NCBI GenBank assembly: GCA_038241095.1
Contig: JBBRGB010000018.1
Coordinates: 1 to 24,508 of the forward strand
Length of the DNA stretch: 24,508 nucleotides
Reading direction: 5' to 3'
Source: JBBDMX01 sp038241095
Lineage (GTDB): Bacteria > Planctomycetota > Phycisphaerae > Phycisphaerales > Phycisphaeraceae
Below the pieces are notes generated by a model that worked only from the letters and a program-made list of their open reading frames with translations, was not told the DNA's origin and searched no databases. The first letter of the stretch is position 1. Every line of letters begins with the position of its first letter. The position numbers and the translations under genes are program-made. Positions 23,063 to 24,508 of this stretch are shown here, in pieces.

Positions 23063-24508
23063 GTGGCTCAAACCACCATCCCCAGCCCCGTTTCACGCCC
23101 GCCCCAGCCCGACACCGGCGGCGACTCCATCAAGGAGACCGTCGAGTCCATCGTCATCGCCTTCATCCTGGCCTTCGTTTTCCGGGCCTACATCGTCGAG
23201 GCCTTTGTCATTCCCACCGGCTCGATGGCGCCGACGCTCTTGGGCGAGCATGTGCGCATCACCTGCGATCAGTGCGGCTACCACTTCACCACCGACCCGG
23301 CCGACAACCTGCGCAGCGAACGGGGCCGGTTCAACACTGGCGGCAGGGTCAGCGAAGGCACCCTTCGCCGGCAATACATCACCGAAAACAACGTCGCGGC
23401 CTTCTGCCCCATGTGCCACTACCCCAACCCGCTGGCCCAAGGCACGCGGGTCAGCACCGGCGACCGCATCCTGGTGCTCAAGTACCTCTACAGCCTGGCC
23501 GAGCCGCAACGCTGGGACACCGTGGTCTTCAAAAACCCCACCAAGCCCGAGGAAAATTACATCAAGCGCCTGGTGGGCCTCCCGCAAGAGGAGTTGGTGA
23601 TCGTCGAGGGCAACATCTACACACGGCCCTTGGGCGCGGATCAGTCGGCCTTCCACATCCAACGCAAAAGCGACCGGCCCGAAGTGCAACGCGCCGTTTG
23701 GCAGCCGGTGTATCACAGCGATTATGTGCCCTTGGACGGCGGCGACCCGCAGGACGCCTTGGCCGGGCTGCGAAGGCAGGCGTGGCACATTCCCTGGCAG
23801 CCCAGCGGTGACAACGGCAAGGCGTGGAACATCCAAGGCAACCACTACCAGTTTTCCCCCGCCCCCACCCGCGAGGGGGAGAACATCGGCGAGCTTCGCT
23901 TCGACTTCGTGGGCCAGATGACCACCGCCACCCGCTATCCCTACAACCATTTGAAGACCGGCGACATCAGCCAGTTTTCCGGTGAGCCGGTGGAGGATGT
24001 GCGCATCGCCGCGACGTTCAAACCCGTGGCCGAGGGGTTGTCGGTGACGCTGCGAACGCAGGCGCGGTGGGATCAACTCGATGACGGGCAGACGGTGGAC
24101 ATCGAAGGGACAATCGCCGCCGACGGCAAAGCGACCCTACGGGCGGTGACCGCCGATGGCACGGCCCATGAATTGGCCGCGGGCGAGGTTGGGGCCTTTG
24201 CCGCCGACCGGCCGCGTGAAGTCGAACTCTGGTACGTCGATCAGCAGGCGAGTCTCTGGGTCGCGGGCCGACGTGTTCTGGCGGCGGAGTTTGACCTACT
24301 GGCGCTCGACGGCGGCGTGCCGCGAATTCTCATCCGCCCCCCCCTGCCCGTGGGTTACAAGCCCCGCCTGGCCATCGAAGTCGCCGGCTCGGACGTGACG
24401 CTTTACCACGTCGAAGTGGACCGCGATCTTTACTATTCCAGCGGTCAGGGATTGGACGCCCGCCCCGGCCGCGGCGCGATCATCAAGCATGGCCCCGCCC
24501 CCCGTGGC
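23063..24508 (+). CDS. lepB: Signal peptidase I with Cys4 insert and large insertion domain, 3' end beyond window
   Basis: The frame is open for 482 codons to the window end. A single TM segment (about residues 29-48) is followed by the catalytic PTGSMAPTLLGEH with Ser54. The general-base region is YIKRLVGLPQEE with Lys168. Between them is an insert with CDQC (68-71) and CPMC (115-118), a likely zinc ribbon. After Lys168 there is an insertion of more than 300 residues with a beta-rich, lectin-like look (EVELWYVDQQASLWVAGRRV); the C-terminal GDNS box is not reached. Family role: removes signal peptides at the outer face of the inner membrane. The GTG start has AGGA with a 6-nt gap after it. 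It is far longer than E. coli LepB (324 residues). The extra domains are described from appearance only. It is divergent from the GT2 gene. Confidence 0.92.
   Translation, partial: MAQTTIPSPVSRPPQPDTGGDSIKETVESIVIAFILAFVFRAYIVEAFVIPTGSMAPTLLGEHVRITCDQCGYHFTTDPADNLRSERGRFNTGGRVSEGTLRRQYITENNVAAFCPMCHYPNPLAQGTRVSTGDRILVLKYLYSLAEPQRWDTVVFKNPTKPEENYIKRLVGLPQEELVIVEGNIYTRPLGADQSAFHIQRKSDRPEVQRAVWQPVYHSDYVPLDGGDPQDALAGLRRQAWHIPWQPSGDNGKAWNIQGNHYQFSPAPTREGENIGELRFDFVGQMTTATRYPYNHLKTGDISQFSGEPVEDVRIAATFKPVAEGLSVTLRTQARWDQLDDGQTVDIEGTIAADGKATLRAVTADGTAHELAAGEVGAFAADRPREVELWYVDQQASLWVAGRRVLAAEFDLLALDGGVPRILIRPPLPVGYKPRLAIEVAGSDVTLYHVEVDRDLYYSSGQGLDARPGRGAIIKHGPAPRG

Noticed and set aside
1..24508. tRNA, rRNA, riboswitch or phage genes
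   Set aside because: No cloverleaf, rRNA signature, riboswitch core, integrase or phage structural gene was recognised by eye. Covariance-model searches could not be run, so weak structured RNAs may have been missed.

Overview
The window is GC-rich and densely coded, and suggests a Gram-negative, outer-membrane bacterium of the Planctomycetota, possibly Phycisphaerae. The hints are an LptD-type LPS assembly protein, a futalosine-pathway MqnA, a signal peptidase I carrying a CxxC...CxxC insert and a large beta-rich insertion, and many hairpin-type intergenic repeats. The assignment is inferred from gene style, with no marker gene in view. No rRNA, tRNA, CRISPR array or insertion sequence was found. 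No gene-free stretch exceeds 300 bases.

Layout. 1-2319 (minus): 3'-truncated lptD with a good -10/-35. 2512-7154 (plus): an RND efflux pair, adaptor and inner-membrane permease, overlapping by 4 nt. 7137-7240: an octamer repeat folding into a long hairpin, followed by a small lipoprotein gene (7281-7559). 7653-13332 (minus): three genes in the order glycosidase-GT2 fusion, type I ABC exporter, glycosyltransferase. They look like a glycan synthesis and export operon. 13555-14394 (plus): mqnA. 14626-16607 (minus): ECF sigma factor, its presumed single-pass anti-sigma factor, and a membrane-anchored NTF2-like protein. 16788-18854 (minus): a P1B heavy-metal ATPase. 19126-21902 (plus): a Wzx-like flippase and a GT4 glycosyltransferase overlapping by ATGA. 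21872-22825 (minus): a convergent GT2 whose 3' end overlaps the GT4 gene by 31 bp. 23063-24508 (plus): lepB, truncated by the window end.

Taken together, most genes concern the cell envelope: LPS assembly, efflux, surface glycan synthesis and export, protein secretion, metal transport and a regulatory sigma/anti-sigma pair.

The most unusual signal is between the genes. Four intergenic elements share one architecture: 7- or 8-nt tandem units arranged as long inverted arms around a spacer. Two of them (8872-9005 and 16668-16778) have nearly the same arms and share a 10-nt core. A second repeat family (7642-7675 and 13495-13528) is a REP-like hairpin. Several repeats supply the last codons or stop codon of neighbouring genes. 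Two genes have a TANNNT -10 box only 6-7 nt before the ATG, suggesting leaderless transcripts.
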